Below, piece by piece: positions 14,841-15,483 of a stretch of DNA of 15,483 bases. The DNA is taken from the NCBI GenBank assembly GCA_020026285.1, contig JAHHQS010000094.1, positions 1-15,483 on the forward strand. Direction: 5' to 3'. Source of the DNA: Parabacteroides sp. Lineage in GTDB: Bacteria > Bacteroidota > Bacteroidia > Bacteroidales > Tannerellaceae. Numbering within the stretch: position 1 is the first letter of the stretch; each line of letters opens with the position of its first letter. The translations under genes were made by a program, and so were the position numbers. The notes beneath the pieces are model-generated. The model worked only from the letters and a program-made list of their open reading frames with translations. It was not told the DNA's origin and ran no database searches.

Positions 14841-15224
14841 CCCACAGTAGTTCTGTCCTTGTCGCTCTTCCAATTCATCTACATCCTCTGTACTTCGATT
14901 CGGATTTCCACAATTGTTTCCTTTTAAACTTTCTACAGTTTCAAATATCTCATGACTAACGATACCAAAGGTGTATTTGTAGTTATTTAACAACTTATTC
15001 AAAACGTCCCGGCTCCATTTTTCTTTTCCAGATGGAGATGGTATTTGTGTCTCAAATAAGTACTTCTGGATATCCTCTAAACTGTTTCCATCCAAATAAA
15101 GTGAAAATATTCTTTTAACAATCGCAGCTTTGTCCGGAATCATTTCAACGATTCCGTCATTGTTTCGACGGAATCCACAACAAACTTTGCCGAAAATTTT
15201 CGATTCAATATAAGATAACTTCAT
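14829..15224 (-). CDS. Stand-alone Recombinase-domain protein (serine recombinase family fragment)
   Basis: 131 residues with a fair ribosome site (GGAAA) before ATG 15224. The body is the pfam07508 Recombinase domain: IPDKAAIVKRIFSLYLDGNS, a helix-turn region (EDIQKYLFETQIPSPSGKEK) and WSRDVLNKLLNNYKYTFG, ending with EIFETVESLKGNN. It lacks both the resolvase catalytic domain and the zinc ribbon, although a CCGF motif and four to five Cys are present. It is either a short stand-alone family member that supplies only DNA binding, or a truncated integrase. The last 25 residues are acidic and unrelated. It overlaps slightly with the decayed KilA-N-like region. Confidence 0.65.
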   Translation of the reverse strand: MKLSYIESKIFGKVCCGFRRNNDGIVEMIPDKAAIVKRIFSLYLDGNSLEDIQKYLFETQIPSPSGKEKWSRDVLNKLLNNYKYTFGIVSHEIFETVESLKGNNCGNPNRSTEDVDELEERQGQNYCGLML

Positions 15225-15245
15225 AACACAATTTCCTTTCTAATT

Positions 15246-15290
15246 GAATAAAAAACGACCTGATTTTCATCAAAATCAAGCCGTTATCAA
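15246..15290 (-). terminator. Minus-strand hairpin with U tract between tRNA remnant and recombinase-domain gene
   Basis: On the minus strand TTGATTTT-GATG-AAAATCAG, extended by G-C and G-U pairs, is followed by GTCGTTTTTTATT. A good intrinsic terminator that insulates the recombinase-domain gene from upstream transcription. Confidence 0.7.
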
Positions 15291-15325
15291 TGCCATTATT
15301 CTATTTTTAACCTATTTGAGGATAA

Positions 15326-15367
15326 AAGAAGAGACAAACCTGCTCTAAAACAAGTTTGTCTCTTTTT
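15326..15367 (-). terminator. Terminator directly after the tRNA-Ser 3' end
   Basis: AGAGACAAAC and GTTTGTCTCT form a 10-bp stem. On the minus strand it begins right after the CCA of the tRNA half and is followed by TCTTTTATC. The plus strand also has a T run. Confidence 0.75.
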
Positions 15368-15422
15368 GGCGGAGAGAGAGGGATTCGAACCCTCGTGGGA
15401 TTGCTCCCAAACTGATTTCGAG
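15367..15422 (-). tRNA. 3' half of tRNA-Ser(CGA), probable attachment-site remnant
   Basis: Read on the minus strand: TCGAAATCAGT (anticodon loop with CGA and the 3' anticodon stem), a long variable arm (TTGGGAGCAATCCCA), the T arm CGAGGGTTCGAATCCCTCT and the acceptor 3' strand CTCTCCGCCA. The 5' half (acceptor 5' strand, D arm, 5' anticodon stem) is not present; the sequence diverges at about 15422. This is what an integrative element leaves when it inserts in a tRNA 3' end. It is not a functional tRNA gene as seen. Confidence 0.8.
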
Positions 15423-15448
15423 AAAATCCAAAACCTGTGATTTCCGTG

Positions 15449-15480
15449 GTAGTTCCTGTTAGTTCCTGTGATTCCTGTCA
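15449..15480. repeat. Short direct repeats next to the tRNA half
   Basis: TAGTTCCTGT occurs twice in tandem and is followed by a third, shorter ATTCCTGT. Clustered short repeats just inside an attachment site resemble arm-type integrase binding sites. The cluster may continue past the window edge. Confidence 0.5.
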
Positions 15481-15483
15481 GCG

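Noticed and set aside
1..15483. CRISPR array or riboswitch.
   Set aside because: No regularly spaced direct repeats of CRISPR size and no recognisable riboswitch core were seen on either strand.

Overview
The window looks like an AT-rich accessory island in a Clostridia genome, probably a gut-type Lachnospiraceae or Oscillospiraceae relative. Grounds: strong AGGAGG-type ribosome sites, Firmicutes-style tyrosine and large serine recombinase remnants, a DUF6809-like tail at the left edge, and a clostridial-type radical-SAM peptide cluster. Family assignments come from motif reading and memory, not from a search.

Layout. Left flank (1-2530, + strand): the tail of a small hypothetical protein; an OLD-family ATPase broken by an amber codon and truncated; the 3' two thirds of a tyrosine integrase whose catalytic Tyr is now Cys; a terminator; and an intact excisionase-like DNA-binding gene followed by a hairpin and a perfect 25-bp inverted repeat. 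Positions 2408-2922 carry no convincing gene, only hairpins, one of which is a good terminator for the operon arriving on the minus strand.

Core (2923-12752, all minus strand, tightly packed): one apparent RiPP (ribosomal peptide natural product) operon. In transcription order it encodes a protein of six 28-residue helical repeats, a transglutaminase-like protein, a SPASM radical SAM enzyme, an acyl-carrier-like protein, a 37-residue precursor peptide with a Gly-Gly junction and a short Cys-containing tail, the decayed remains of a second precursor, two half-size ABC exporters with virtually identical ATPase domains, a second radical SAM/SPASM-type enzyme, and a subtilisin-type (S8) protease fused to a P-loop domain. 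The gene set resembles the clostridial CLI_3235-type peptide / CcpM maturase / acyl-carrier-related / TIGR04066 maturation systems. Here it also has a transglutaminase-like gene, a repeat protein, a second radical SAM enzyme and a twin exporter. A plausible working order is: the radical SAM enzymes modify the Cys-containing core, the S8 protein removes the leader, and the ABC pair exports the product. The roles of the carrier protein, transglutaminase-like protein and repeat protein are open.

Upstream of the operon (12800-13400) is a stretch of different base composition with two broken small reading frames meeting at a perfect 25-nt palindrome, then a good promoter candidate.

Right flank (13390-15483): decayed mobile-element genes on the minus strand. 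These are the C-terminal half of a large serine recombinase with an amber codon near its end, a KilA-N-like pseudogene with several lesions, a short stand-alone Recombinase-domain protein, terminators, and the 3' half of a tRNA-Ser next to short direct repeats. The last looks like one end of an element integrated in a tRNA-Ser gene.
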